From positions 2,046,001 to 2,110,000 of the forward strand of contig NZ_JAQOUE010000001.1 in assembly GCF_032191465.1 (NCBI RefSeq): a stretch of 64,000 nt of DNA, in the 5' to 3' direction. The DNA is from Candidatus Nitronereus thalassa. Lineage in GTDB: Bacteria > Nitrospirota > Nitrospiria > Nitrospirales > UBA8639. Both the position numbers and the translations under genes were made by a program. Under the pieces are notes generated by a model, which worked only from the letters and a program-made list of their open reading frames with translations, ran no database searches and was not told the origin of the DNA. Within the stretch, counting starts at the first letter, position 1; each line of letters starts with the position of its first letter. Below, piece by piece: positions 51,694 to 61,677 of the stretch.

Positions 51694-52590
51694 TCACGAA
51701 GTTGAGGATCTCGTGACCAGCCACACACCACTGAGGACCAGGATAATACCGATTATTTTCACGACATCGAAGGATTCCCCTAAAATAATGAGGGACAACA
51801 GAAGCGATGACACCGGAATCAAATTTATAAACACCCCTGCCCTTGAGGGACCAATTCCCGACACTCCATACAACCAAGCCTGTTGCCCCAGGGCCGTGGC
51901 AAATACCACGACATACACCAAGGCCATCCAACCAGAAGCCGAGACACTCGCAAGGCCAACATCCAAGACTTTATGATCGGTCCAAAGAAGAGGAATTTGG
52001 ATCAGGATTGAAATGAGCAGCGTTGTCCAGTTAACCGTAAGAGGCGTCATCCGCTCCATGACGTGCCGGCTGCCTATGGTATAAAGGGCCCAGCTGACCA
52101 AAGCGAGAACCACCAAAATACCACCCAGCAATGGCTTGTCCCCTGGATCCCCGGACGCATTTCCTCCGGAAACTATGGCCACCCCTACGAACGAAATCGC
52201 ACATCCTACCCAAACCCGACTAAACGGTACGTCCTTGAGAAATAATGAGGACAATACGGCGGTAATGGTGGGGCTTGCTCCAATAATGACACCAGCAGCG
52301 CCAGCATCGATAAACTGCAACCCATACAATATCAGTAAATGATTCCCTAGGACCCCCATACCCAACGCCGACAAGATCCCAATATCCTTAAAGGCCCATT
52401 TCGTGGAAGCCTGGTCTTTCCACCACCATAATGGAATGAGGATACCTAACGCCCCAATGCCTCTGAAGACTGAAACTTCCACGGCCGAAAAGGCACCTAA
52501 GGCCACTTTTTGCGCCACAATCGATCCCCCCCAAACCACGGCAGCGGTAATTAAGGCCGCATAGGCCGCTGATTCGCGTGGACCAGACAT
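51694..52590 (-). CDS. EamA/DMT-family transporter
   Basis: 298 residues with ten hydrophobic segments in two similar halves of five, the hallmark of drug/metabolite transporters. The first half begins AALITAAVVWGGSIVAQKVA and has IDAGAAGVIIGASPTITAVL; the second has SRAGVFINLIPVSSLLLSLI and LGESFDVVKIIGIILVLSG. The substrate cannot be predicted; relatives export amino acids and other small metabolites. It stands alone. Confidence 0.88.
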   Translation of the reverse strand: MSGPRESAAYAALITAAVVWGGSIVAQKVALGAFSAVEVSVFRGIGALGILIPLWWWKDQASTKWAFKDIGILSALGMGVLGNHLLILYGLQFIDAGAAGVIIGASPTITAVLSSLFLKDVPFSRVWVGCAISFVGVAIVSGGNASGDPGDKPLLGGILVVLALVSWALYTIGSRHVMERMTPLTVNWTTLLISILIQIPLLWTDHKVLDVGLASVSASGWMALVYVVVFATALGQQAWLYGVSGIGPSRAGVFINLIPVSSLLLSLIILGESFDVVKIIGIILVLSGVWLVTRSSTS

Positions 52591-52704
52591 ACTGTAATCC
52601 TTTGAAAGAGATTTATCAGGATTCTACCTGATGTGATAGGCTGGAAAAGTCAGACCAGATTTGCCATGCTATGCCAATGAAAGGGTCCTGAGGCAACTTC
52701 TATT

Positions 52705-53469
52705 TTGCACTCTCAAACTTCTCACCAAACTCAACCCTGGATGGACCCTCCCACACCCTTGACTCTTCCACAAGGGGAAGTTCATGTGTGGCGCGGAATT
52801 GTAGACCTTCCTCCTTCCCGCCTTCAAGTTTACCAAGAGAGCCTGAGCAGGGAAGAACAGGAACGAGCTCAGCGGTTTCGTTTTCTCCAACATCAAACTC
52901 GGTTCATTTCGACACGGGGAGTGTTGAGATCCCTACTCGGGCACTATCTCACTTTGGCTCCGCAGGAAATCGAATTAGATTCAAGTCCTCAGGGCAAACC
53001 CTTTGTGGCAAACCCTGGTTCCCGCCCCCTCTATTTTAATGTCAGCCATTCCCAAAAAATCGCGCTATTTTCTTTCAGCCATGATTCAGAAGTTGGAATT
53101 GATGTGGAAGGCACCAGACCTGGGCTGGATTATCACTCTATAGGCCAACGAATCATGAGTGCACAAGAACTGCAGTGGCTCGAGAGTCTTCCGGTTTCCA
53201 AGCAAAAAGCCGCTTTTTTGACATGCTGGACACGGAAAGAAGCCTTTGTGAAGGCACATGGCTCAGGACTGAACTTTCCCATGAAGGACCTCACCTTGAC
53301 ATTCTTGCCTCATCAACCGGCCACTATTGTCCACATTGCCGACACCGATTTGGCAAGCCGTCCCTGGGCTATCTATCCGGTCTATCCTCGAATCCGTTAT
53401 GCGGCGGCCTTGGTCGTGGCTGGTAGACCCCATACCGTCCAATTTTGGAATGCCGATGGGTGGAAGTAA
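52705..53469 (+). CDS. 4'-phosphopantetheinyl transferase (Sfp type)
   Basis: 254 residues from TTG 52705, or 242 from ATG 52741; neither has a strong ribosome site. Family blocks: RFRFLQHQTRFISTRGVLR, LYFNVSHSQKIALFSFS, VGIDVEGTRP (metal-binding Asp and Glu) and FLTCWTRKEAFVKAHGSGL (W-x-x-KEA-x-x-K). It attaches phosphopantetheine from CoA to carrier proteins. The Sfp type usually serves polyketide or peptide synthases but can also activate fatty-acid ACP; no such synthase lies in the window, so it may be the general enzyme here. Confidence 0.92.
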   Translation: MHSQTSHQTQPWMDPPTPLTLPQGEVHVWRGIVDLPPSRLQVYQESLSREEQERAQRFRFLQHQTRFISTRGVLRSLLGHYLTLAPQEIELDSSPQGKPFVANPGSRPLYFNVSHSQKIALFSFSHDSEVGIDVEGTRPGLDYHSIGQRIMSAQELQWLESLPVSKQKAAFLTCWTRKEAFVKAHGSGLNFPMKDLTLTFLPHQPATIVHIADTDLASRPWAIYPVYPRIRYAAALVVAGRPHTVQFWNADGWK

Positions 53470-53719
53470 AATCACAGACTCACCAAAATCTTTGATTCCA
53501 GCAACAGCTTCTTGCCTTATCACGATCATGGGACTAGAACGCTTTTTCTGGTCCAAGAGGCCCTTACGGCCCTAAAGGCTTAGACGCATAGGCCTTCTGT
53601 CCGGTTGACGTGACTCGCCCCCAAGAATAAAATGAGATCCTATTGTCCCGAGAGGGTCATTGGAACAAATTTTTTTTGAAAACCAAATTTTGGCACGATA
53701 AGTTTAAGAAGGAGGGATT

Positions 53720-54067
53720 ATGTCTTTATTGATTACTGAAGAATGTATTAATTGTGGGGCGTGCTTACCCGAATGCCCAAACGAGGCCATCTTTGAAACC
53801 CGTAGCGCTGCTGAAGAAAAGGGAAACAAAGTCGGTGAAGGGCAAGGAGAAGGTGACACCGTCTATGTCATTACCTACGAGCGGTGTACCGAATGCGTCG
53901 GTCACTTTGACGAACCTCAATGCGCGGCGGTGTGTCCGGTGGATGATTGTTGTATTTCCGACCCAGAAATCCCTGAAACCACCGAAGTCTTGTTAGAAAA
54001 GGCGAAAACACTTAACCCCGACAAAGAAATCGATCCCGCCAAAGTATGGAGCGGCGTTCGAAACTAA
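53720..54067 (+). CDS. YfhL-type 2[4Fe-4S] ferredoxin
   Basis: 115 residues after a strong AGGAGGG site. The first cluster motif is C9-x2-C12-x2-C15-x3-C19. The second set, C56, C59, C68 and C72, has the longer insert typical of YfhL/FdxN-type alvin ferredoxins, with two further cysteines C77 and C78. A Lys/Glu-rich insertion (residues 30-45) lies between the motifs. A cytoplasmic low-potential electron carrier; the partner is unknown. A strong terminator follows. Confidence 0.92.
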   Translation: MSLLITEECINCGACLPECPNEAIFETRSAAEEKGNKVGEGQGEGDTVYVITYERCTECVGHFDEPQCAAVCPVDDCCISDPEIPETTEVLLEKAKTLNPDKEIDPAKVWSGVRN

Positions 54068-54090
54068 ATTACGCGGTCATTGCCAGCGAT

Positions 54091-54128
54091 AAAAAAGCCC
54101 GCTCTCTTATCGAGAGCGGGCTTTTTTA
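54091..54128. terminator. Bidirectional terminator between the ferredoxin gene and smc
   Basis: GCCCGCTCTC and GAGAGCGGGC form a perfect 10-bp stem (54097-54106, 54112-54121) with a 5-base loop, flanked by six A on the left and six T on the right. It can serve both convergent genes. Confidence 0.88.
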
Positions 54129-54207
54129 TTTTCGATCTTTATCAAACTACCTCGGGATAAACCCAAAACCGATCGGAACCAGCCTTTTTCTTAACTAGTA
54201 GGAAAAT

Positions 54208-57200
54208 CTAGGCATTTTGCAAATCTCCGATTCGTACGGATACAAACTTGGACACCCCAGGCTCCTCCATGGTCACCCCAAATAATGAGTCGGCAATTTC
54301 CATGGTACGTTTATTGTGGGTAATCACCAAAAATTGTGAAAGATCAGTCAATTGAGTCAAGAATCTCGCAAAGCGAATCACGTTGGGTTCATCCAACGGC
54401 GCATCCACCTCGTCAAGGATACAAAAGGGTGATGGTTTGATAAGAAAACTGGCGAATAACAACGCGAGCACGGTAAGGGCTTTCTCTCCCCCCGATAACA
54501 TGGAGAGATTCTTGAGCCGTTTTCCAGGAGGCTGGGCCACAATATCCACACCAGCATCCAAGTAATTACCTTCCCCGTCCTCCTCTGATTCCGGCAGAGC
54601 CAAGACTAACTCTGCATGTCCTCCGGCAAACAGCGCAGAAAATACCTCCCCGAATTTTTCCTGCACCGCCTTAAATGTTTCCTCAAACATTTGATTCGTG
54701 GTTTGGCTCAAGCGGTCGATAATTTCTTGCAATGATTGGATCGACTCGGATAAATCTGCTTCCTGTTTGGTCAGAAATTGGAAACGCTCTTCCAGCTCAC
54801 GATGTTCCTCAATCGCCGCCAAATTGATAGGACCCATTCGTTCCAATCGCCCTCGGATCGTGCCGACCCGCTCCCGCCAGGCGGTTGGGCCTTCCGCGGT
54901 ATGTTCAGAACCATCAGAGTCTTCAGAAAACGATATTGGCTCCGAAAGATCTTCAACAGACTGCCCATAGGTGCCGGTTAAAGTATCGACGACAGTCTGC
55001 CACCGTGTTCGCACTTCGGCTAACTGCACCTCAAGGGCGGCTCGCTTATCTCGGGTGGAGGTAAATTGTTTCCGGATATCGGCCAACCGCTGTTCAAACT
55101 CCCGGACCCGACTCATGCCAGCATGGTGGCGCTCCTCCAAGGTTTGCAATTCTCCTCGGAGCGTGTCTTTCTGTTGCTCGAGATTCTTGAATAATATCTC
55201 GGCGCGATTCTGTTCAGCCTGGCTTTCCTGAGCTTTTATTTCCAGGGTTTGAACTTTTTCCGCCAATAGACGTATCCGTGATTGTCGAGCCTCTTCTTCC
55301 TGCTGAATCCGATCCGAATCAGCCTGCGTGCGCTCTCGTCGCTCATGTAAAGTCGTGCGGGTCAGTCGGGCACCGGTCAATTGTTCATATAAACGGGAGG
55401 TCTCAGCTTCAACCTCCTGAAGCTGGGCCACTAACCTGTCCAAATCCGACTGTTGGGTCGTCTGCTCCTGCGCCAATTGTCCGAGGCGATCACGACAGGT
55501 TTGGCTTTGTTCTTTCAGGCGAACGAGACCGGCCTGGTTGGAGGCTAATTCCTGAGTTACCGATTGCACCTGCTCTTCAACATCCGCAATCTGCTGTTCA
55601 AAATTACTGACCTCATTTTCTGCCATGAGGACATTCCGTTCGGACTCCTTCAGCAACTCATCTAGCGTCCGTAATTGTTCCTTGGCTGCTTCGTGCTCTT
55701 GCCGTAATTCTTTATGCCGACGTTCCGTCGCTTCAAGACGTTGTCCAATATCCGCAATGTGGCTTTCTAAGGTTCGTACTTCGCGTCTTCGCTGAAGGAC
55801 GCCACTCGAATCTCCGGTTGATCCTCCACTCACCAACCCTGATGTTTCGACAATCTCTCCAGAAAGCGTCGCGAAAAGAGGGGCTGTGGGTCCAACCCAT
55901 CGACGCTGACGAACTAAGGCCAAGGCTTGATCAAGATTTTGAATAACCACCACGCGCTGCAAGAGAGAATGAACCACAGCCTTCAATTCCTCAGGAACAC
56001 CTACCATTTCTGCGGCGCGCCCCATTACGCCTTCCTGTAATTGCAGCTCAGACCACCAATCCGGCACTTGCCCTTGAGTAATGTCATAGGGTTGTGAGGG
56101 AATGAATGTACCTCGACCTAAGTCATGCTCTTTCATGAATTGTAGCGCTTGAAGAATATCGCTCTCTCCATCAACTACCCAGGCACGAATATGTTCGCCC
56201 AAGGCCGCTTCAACCGCTTGCTCAATTTGCTGAGGAACGTCAAGACACTCACCTACGGCTTCTTTCACCCCCTGGTACGTCTGGCGGATGGATGAACTTT
56301 CTGCTCCACCTTCGTACCCAAATTCTTCCTGGAGCACGGCTTGAAGAGCTGCCAGACGGGACTCTGCCGCAGCTTGCTCGGTTTTCCCGTTAACCCGTTG
56401 CTGTTCCACATCACGAATTTGCTGATCGAGTTGGGAAAGCTGTAACAATATCTCTTCACGATGAGCACGTGTCGATTGAACTTGTGTGGTCAGCTGCCCA
56501 AGCTTTTCACGGGCATCAACCAACTTATCTCGAATGTCTGTAAGGTCGGTTTCACCAAGTGATTGATCCTCCTGAAGTTGCCGAATTTCACGGCTAAGAT
56601 CCTCCTGACGTGCATCTAAGTTTTGAAGCCGGGTCTCTGATTGAGTTCGTTCAACTGTTCCCTCTAAAATTTGTTTCCGTAAACTTTCGGCCTGGGCTTG
56701 CAAGGATGACCGAGTGTCCACCAGCGCTTGTTCTTCAGCTTCCAGTCGGGCTAGGGTCTGTTCCGCCTGTTGGGCGTCCTCCCTGGCCTGGGTTAACTGC
56801 TGTTGCAGCGAGTCAATGGCACCGACCGCATTCGCGGATTCCCGCCCGAGACGATCTTGTTCTTCTACTCCTTGAGCCTGTTGTTCGGTATAGAGTTGGA
56901 TTCGATGACGTTCCACTTCCAGGACCGTGAGGGTTTGCCCCATTTCATGTTCCAGCTTGCGTAGCTCTTCTTGGGTTTTCCCCACGACTTCCCCATCCCG
57001 GAGCTGCTCTTCTTTGAGCTGTTCATGCGTCGCGGTCACCGTCGCTTCTTCAGCCATATGCTCAGCCTCCTGGGCTTCCAGGGCGGAGATTTGATTTTCA
57101 AAGTCGGCGCGGTCACGCCCTAATTCTTGGTAATCCCAGCGCAAGACATTCAGCTCGAGAGCCCGACATTCTTCTTGGAGCTTTCCATATTGCTCAGCTT

Positions 57201-57858
57201 GACGGGCTTGACGCTCGAGTGTCCGAAGCTGTTTTTGGACTTCCCCGATGACATCCCGGACCCGAACCAAATTTTGTTCCGTGGAATTGAGCTTTCGAAG
57301 TGCTTCGTTTTTTTGTTTTTTAAACCGTCCGATGCCCGCCGTTTCTTCAATAAAATTCCGACGGTCCTGTGGTGACCCGGACAAAATCTGATCAATATTG
57401 CCCTGCTCAATCACCGTATGTCCTTTGGTCCCAGCCCGCGCTTCTAAAAACAGGCTGCGCACATCCTTTAACCGACAGGGAATTTTATTGATGTAATACT
57501 CACTGTCTCCATCCCGGTACAACCGCCGAGTGACCATGATTTCTTTATTTCCGGGAAGCTCATCAAACACCCCGGCCACAGATTCCAATTCCTGACTGGT
57601 CACATCAGTAACGATCAAGGACACTTCGGCCATGCCCAAAGGCTTTCGGGATTCCGTGCCATTGAAAATCACATCTTCCATTTTCTCGCTTCGGAGAGCC
57701 TTGGTACTTTGTTCTCCCAAGACCCACAATATGGAATCCACCACATTGCTTTTGCCAGCTCCATTTGGGCCCACAATAGCGGTAATCCCTTTGGGGAAAT
57801 CGATTTTGGCTTCGTGGAAGGACTTAAACCCGGAAACGATCATCGACTTGAGTTGCAT
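54208..57858 (-). CDS. smc: Chromosome segregation protein SMC
   Basis: 1216 residues, full length. The N-terminal ATPase half has GITAIVGPNGAGKSNVVDSI (Walker A) and the C-terminal half has LSMLSGGEKALTVLALLFA (signature) and FCILDEVDAPLDEPN (Walker B/D-loop). Two long Glu/Gln/Arg-rich coiled coils surround a hinge around residues 500-680 (GHTVIEQGNIDQILSG lies near the N-terminal head; the hinge has ALGEHIRAWVVDGES). SMC dimers with ScpA/ScpB fold and separate chromosomes. The scpAB genes are not in the window. It is transcribed toward the ferredoxin gene. Confidence 0.97.
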   Translation of the reverse strand: MQLKSMIVSGFKSFHEAKIDFPKGITAIVGPNGAGKSNVVDSILWVLGEQSTKALRSEKMEDVIFNGTESRKPLGMAEVSLIVTDVTSQELESVAGVFDELPGNKEIMVTRRLYRDGDSEYYINKIPCRLKDVRSLFLEARAGTKGHTVIEQGNIDQILSGSPQDRRNFIEETAGIGRFKKQKNEALRKLNSTEQNLVRVRDVIGEVQKQLRTLERQARQAEQYGKLQEECRALELNVLRWDYQELGRDRADFENQISALEAQEAEHMAEEATVTATHEQLKEEQLRDGEVVGKTQEELRKLEHEMGQTLTVLEVERHRIQLYTEQQAQGVEEQDRLGRESANAVGAIDSLQQQLTQAREDAQQAEQTLARLEAEEQALVDTRSSLQAQAESLRKQILEGTVERTQSETRLQNLDARQEDLSREIRQLQEDQSLGETDLTDIRDKLVDAREKLGQLTTQVQSTRAHREEILLQLSQLDQQIRDVEQQRVNGKTEQAAAESRLAALQAVLQEEFGYEGGAESSSIRQTYQGVKEAVGECLDVPQQIEQAVEAALGEHIRAWVVDGESDILQALQFMKEHDLGRGTFIPSQPYDITQGQVPDWWSELQLQEGVMGRAAEMVGVPEELKAVVHSLLQRVVVIQNLDQALALVRQRRWVGPTAPLFATLSGEIVETSGLVSGGSTGDSSGVLQRRREVRTLESHIADIGQRLEATERRHKELRQEHEAAKEQLRTLDELLKESERNVLMAENEVSNFEQQIADVEEQVQSVTQELASNQAGLVRLKEQSQTCRDRLGQLAQEQTTQQSDLDRLVAQLQEVEAETSRLYEQLTGARLTRTTLHERRERTQADSDRIQQEEEARQSRIRLLAEKVQTLEIKAQESQAEQNRAEILFKNLEQQKDTLRGELQTLEERHHAGMSRVREFEQRLADIRKQFTSTRDKRAALEVQLAEVRTRWQTVVDTLTGTYGQSVEDLSEPISFSEDSDGSEHTAEGPTAWRERVGTIRGRLERMGPINLAAIEEHRELEERFQFLTKQEADLSESIQSLQEIIDRLSQTTNQMFEETFKAVQEKFGEVFSALFAGGHAELVLALPESEEDGEGNYLDAGVDIVAQPPGKRLKNLSMLSGGEKALTVLALLFASFLIKPSPFCILDEVDAPLDEPNVIRFARFLTQLTDLSQFLVITHNKRTMEIADSLFGVTMEEPGVSKFVSVRIGDLQNA

Positions 57859-58044
57859 AAAATCCGTCAGCCTTGTTGGAATGGTGAATACAGGAAATTT
57901 ATCCGGGGTGATCTAACACAGGTATAGCAAAAAATCAAAGGCAGAGCACTAAATGTCGTGGGTTACCATATATAATACTTCCAAGTATTGTGGTTTTACT
58001 GATTTTTATCCACTTCAGGACAACTGCAATATAGCAGACCTTTT

Positions 58045-58983
58045 TCATTTGCGACCAGGCATGACTAATTCCTTGGGAAGGAGAAATTCCACATCCTCTT
58101 CGACGACAGTCAGCTCTTCGACTTCCGTTGCACCCAACCCTTTGAGGTAGGAAACCACTTCTGTGACGAGGACCTCTGGGGCCGAAGCCCCTGCAGTAAT
58201 CCCAATTGATTCGACCCCCTTGAGCCAATCGCTTTGGATATCTTTATAAGAATCAATGAGATAGCTAGGAATAGCAAAGCGCTCCGCCAATTCACGAAGT
58301 CGGTTGGAATTTGAACTGTTGGGCGAACCAATCACAAGAATCAGCTCTACAAACTTGGCTAATTCTTTGACGGCATTTTGGCGATTTTGGGTAGCATAGC
58401 AGATATCTTCTTGGTGAGGTCCTTTAATGCCTGGAAACCGCTGATGTAGGGCTTCCACGACTTCGCGGCACTCATCCACACTCAGGGTCGTTTGGGTCAC
58501 ATAGGATAAATGGTCGGTATTTTCCACTTGTAGGTTTTCCACGTCCTCGACAGAGGACACCAAATGAAACTTATCCGGAATTTGCCCCAAAGTCCCAACC
58601 ACTTCGGGATGCCCAGCATGGCCGATTAATATGAGTTCATAATTATTCGTGTAGTCCCGGTTGACCTCATTGTGGACTTTGATGACAAGCGGACAGGTAG
58701 CATCGATCGCTTTTAAGTTTCTCCGCCTCGCATCCTCCCACACACTTTTCGCGACGCCATGGGCGCTAAAAATCACCAAGGCTCCATCGGGCACTTCATC
58801 CAATTCCTCGACAAAGACGGCACCGCGTTCACGTAGCGAATTGACGACATGCCGGCTATGCACAATTTCGTGCCGCACATAAATCGGAGCACCGTACCGC
58901 TTGAGCGACAGTTCAACAATTTCAATGGCCCGATCAACGCCAGCACAAAATCCTCGCGGATTGGCTAAATATATTTTCTTCAC
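58045..58983 (-). CDS. ispH: 4-hydroxy-3-methylbut-2-enyl diphosphate reductase
   Basis: 312 residues. Three cysteines for the Fe-S cluster are in [22 protein letters not shown] and [11 protein letters not shown]; other conserved blocks are [25 protein letters not shown] and [10 protein letters not shown]. It catalyses the last step of the MEP pathway, giving isopentenyl and dimethylallyl diphosphate in the cytoplasm. It lies between fabH and smc on the same strand, with gaps near 200 bases, so co-transcription is possible but not shown. Confidence 0.97.
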   Translation of the reverse strand: MKKIYLANPRGFCAGVDRAIEIVELSLKRYGAPIYVRHEIVHSRHVVNSLRERGAVFVEELDEVPDGALVIFSAHGVAKSVWEDARRRNLKAIDATCPLVIKVHNEVNRDYTNNYELILIGHAGHPEVVGTLGQIPDKFHLVSSVEDVENLQVENTDHLSYVTQTTLSVDECREVVEALHQRFPGIKGPHQEDICYATQNRQNAVKELAKFVELILVIGSPNSSNSNRLRELAERFAIPSYLIDSYKDIQSDWLKGVESIGITAGASAPEVLVTEVVSYLKGLGATEVEELTVVEEDVEFLLPKELVMPGRK

Positions 58984-59202
58984 GGAAGCCTCCTTACATT
59001 TGCCGGAAATGGGATTCGCCTTGGAAAGTTCAGCAAGGGGAAAAACATAGGTAAAAGTCGAGCCACCTTAGGCTAGGTTTCGCTATTTCGTCAACTTATT
59101 TTAAGAGATACGTCGCCCGTAAACAAAGAGAGACGAAATGCGAGCGACAGGAGACGAATTACACCCATCGCCACGCAAAAAGTCCCACAAAGACGGGCCT
59201 AT

Positions 59203-60216
59203 TTACCACCGGATGAGAGCGGTTCCCCACGTTAACCCACCACCAAAGGCACCAAGAAGTATAAGGTCGCCTTCGGCAAACTTGTGTTGCCCTTGGGCTG
59301 CATCCAAGGCTATGGGCAGGGAAGCCGACGAGGTATTGCCTACCTGCTCAATCATCGAAAACATTTGGGTCGGAGCCAGACGGGCACGGTTGGCAATGGC
59401 TCGAAGCATTCGAGCATTCGCTTGATGCGCAATCACCTGAGTAATATCACTAACCTTGAGGTCGAACTCCCGAAGTATGTCTGCGAAAGCCACACTCAAC
59501 CGCTTAACGCCCGTGCGAAATACTTGGCTGCCTTTCAGCTCAATGGCATGAAGATGATTTTCAACTGTTTCGGCACTGCCTGGAAGTTTCGATCCTCCCG
59601 CAGGCACAGTAATAAGGTTACGATATGCCCCATCAGAATATAAACGAATTCCTAAAATTCCTGGCGCCTTGTTCGAGTCCGCTGCCGCTATCCCTTCATC
59701 TCTTACCATCACCGCGGCTCCGGCTCCATCGCCAAACAACATGGCACTGGACTTCCGCGTACCATCCAGATATCGGGATTTCACTTCCGCCGCCACGACA
59801 AGACAACACCGATATTGCCCGGATCGGATAAAGGAGTCGGCCATCGACAACCCATATAAAAACCCTGTACAAGACGCGGCTAAATCAAATGCAGCCACAG
59901 GTCGGGCCTTCAATTTTTGTTGGAGATAACACGCGGTTGACGGGAAAATGGTGTCGGGAGAGGTCGTCGACACCAAAATGGCATCGACCGCTTCAATGGA
60001 GAGATCCGCAGCACTCAATGCCCGACGGGCAGCCTCTGCTGCTAAGTCCGAACACGTTTGCTCTGGATGGCACCAATGCCGTGCTTTAATACCCGTCACT
60101 CGAAAGACATCTTCATCCGGCAAACCCAACAATGAAGCCACTTCGTCATTGCTGACCACACGCTCGGGCAAATAGGTACCAGTACCTTTGATTCGGCTGA
60201 ATACTCGGTTTTTCAT
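59203..60216 (-). CDS. fabH: 3-oxoacyl-ACP synthase III (KAS III)
   Basis: 337 residues from ATG 60216; the frame opens at 60246 but the added residues do not fit the family. Catalytic residues are visible: Cys in FDLAASCTGFLYGL, His in VIAHQANARML, and Asn in EQVGNTSSASLPIAL. The N-terminus (RIKGTGTYLPERVVSNDEVA) is standard. It starts fatty-acid synthesis by condensing acetyl-CoA with malonyl-ACP. No other fab genes are adjacent. It is divergent from bamD across a 157-base promoter region. Confidence 0.92.
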   Translation of the reverse strand: MKNRVFSRIKGTGTYLPERVVSNDEVASLLGLPDEDVFRVTGIKARHWCHPEQTCSDLAAEAARRALSAADLSIEAVDAILVSTTSPDTIFPSTACYLQQKLKARPVAAFDLAASCTGFLYGLSMADSFIRSGQYRCCLVVAAEVKSRYLDGTRKSSAMLFGDGAGAAVMVRDEGIAAADSNKAPGILGIRLYSDGAYRNLITVPAGGSKLPGSAETVENHLHAIELKGSQVFRTGVKRLSVAFADILREFDLKVSDITQVIAHQANARMLRAIANRARLAPTQMFSMIEQVGNTSSASLPIALDAAQGQHKFAEGDLILLGAFGGGLTWGTALIRW

Positions 60217-60373
60217 GAAGTTTGTTTTAGAGTGGGCTTCGCCCAATCTCCGTTTTTACTCCTGCATTCGATAACCACTAATTTTCGAAGGCCCAACTTG
60301 CGTGAAAGTACGTACCATGGTAATGTTAGAAGCTTAACATCTGCTATCAATTTTGTTAATCAATTAACTTATA

Positions 60374-61366
60374 ATGAAACCAAGAAAAATTTACTTCAGA
60401 GTCGTCGGAACTATCCTATTGGCTGGTCTACTGGCAGGCGGTTGTTCAAGCACGCCAGAAAAGGAAACCGTCTCTCAAGACGTTCCTCTCAGTGGAACCG
60501 ATGAACAGATCTTTGTTGGGGATACCATTGAAATGAACTACGACCCCAATGTCATCATGAAACGAGCCGAATCATTTCACGATAAAGAAGGCTATGCCGA
60601 AGCCATCGTCGAATACCAACACTTTTTAGATCTTCATGGCAACCACGTGCTCGCACCTTACGCCCAGTACCGACTCGCACTCAGCCACTTCAAAATGATC
60701 CAAACGATTGACCGCGATATCAGCCCCATTGAAAAAGCCCGTAATGAGTTTATTGAACTGATGCAAAAGCATCCAGCTAGCCAATACGAAGCCGAAGCCC
60801 GAATTAAGATCGGCGAATGCGAAGACCTCTTGGCCCAACACCATTTATTTGTCGCGGAATTTTATTATAAAAAAGAAGCCTATCTCGCAGCCGCCCAGCG
60901 TTATAAAATGATCATTGACTCCTATCCTCATTTGGACGCGGCGGCAGAAGCTAAATACGAATTGGCTAAAACCTACAATGATTTAGGTGTGCCAGATTGG
61001 TCTCGGGACTGGCTGGTCGCTTTAGTTCGAGAACATCCCCAACACAAATTACGCAATGATGGCTTAAAAATGTTAGCCAGCATTCAAAAAGAACACCCCA
61101 ATCTTGTCGTCGCGCAAAACCTGGGAACGTTGGACACCAACCTTCTCACGACCAGTTTTCTTCCCTTGAACCAATCAGCCCCGATTGTCCCTTCTGCAAA
61201 AAATTCCCATCAGGGAACAACCGCCCAACACAAACCCTCGCACACCGAATGTGCCATAGGATCTTGGTGTGAAACCTCTGGCTCGATCGATTCGAGTTCT
61301 ATTTCCGCAAACCATTCCTCGACTCCAGCACCTATAACCTGCCAAACAGGAACCTGGTGCGAATAA
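60374..61366 (+). CDS. bamD: BamD-like outer-membrane assembly lipoprotein with an unusual cysteine-containing tail
   Basis: 330 residues. The lipoprotein signal ends LLAGGC (C24). The mature protein has BamD-type TPRs: EGYAEAIVEYQHFLDLHGNH, then APYAQYRLALSHFKMIQTID, and AEARIKIGECEDLLAQHHLF and AEAKYELAKTYNDLGVPDW further on. It should sit on the periplasmic side of the outer membrane and help BamA insert barrel proteins. BamD is usually 240-280 residues. Here a Ser/Thr-rich tail follows with two copies of a short motif, CAIGSWCE (293-300) and CQTGTWCE (323-330), the second at the very end. Such a tail is unusual and might bind metal or form disulfides. Confidence 0.85.
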   Translation: MKPRKIYFRVVGTILLAGLLAGGCSSTPEKETVSQDVPLSGTDEQIFVGDTIEMNYDPNVIMKRAESFHDKEGYAEAIVEYQHFLDLHGNHVLAPYAQYRLALSHFKMIQTIDRDISPIEKARNEFIELMQKHPASQYEAEARIKIGECEDLLAQHHLFVAEFYYKKEAYLAAAQRYKMIIDSYPHLDAAAEAKYELAKTYNDLGVPDWSRDWLVALVREHPQHKLRNDGLKMLASIQKEHPNLVVAQNLGTLDTNLLTTSFLPLNQSAPIVPSAKNSHQGTTAQHKPSHTECAIGSWCETSGSIDSSSISANHSSTPAPITCQTGTWCE

Positions 61367-61456
61367 GCGACTAGTTTTCTTGCCTCTCGAATTCTCTTTT
61401 CTTACCCTCCCCAATACGGGCATGTAAGTTGTCATGGAATACTTTTTAATGAAGAC

Positions 61457-61474
61457 ATACCTCACATGAGGTAT
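61457..61474. promoter_or_regulatory. Palindromic sequence downstream of bamD
   Basis: ATACCTCACATGAGGTAT has two 8-base arms that are exact inverses around CA. It lies about 90 bp after bamD and 55 bp before a terminator, so it could be an operator for a short transcript or part of a 3' structure. Confidence 0.35.
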
Positions 61475-61528
61475 CGACAGGATTCAGATTTCATGAGAGA
61501 GTCAAACCATGGCGCATCCTCCTGTGTG

Positions 61529-61570
61529 AAGGCCCACATGGCATTAAGCCGGTGGGCCTTTTCTTTTTTC
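61529..61570 (+). terminator. Rho-independent terminator
   Basis: AAGGCCCAC (61529-61537) pairs with GTGGGCCTT (61552-61560), with a 14-base loop, followed by a T-rich run. It is 160 bases past bamD, which leaves room for a short untranslated RNA or a long 3' tail. The rest of 61367-61677 holds no gene that I can support. Confidence 0.8.
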
Positions 61571-61677
61571 AAATACTGTCATACCACCCCCTGAACTTGC
61601 CTCCGCCATGACAGCCCGATGTTGGTGTTGGCCTAGAAAAATATGTAAGACAGGTGCCTAGAAGGAGGGAAAATTAA

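Noticed and set aside
53691-53706. Sigma-54-like TGGCACG before the ferredoxin gene
   Set aside because: The -24 part is perfect but the -12 position reads GTTTA and lacks the essential GC; it is also within 30 bp of the start codon.
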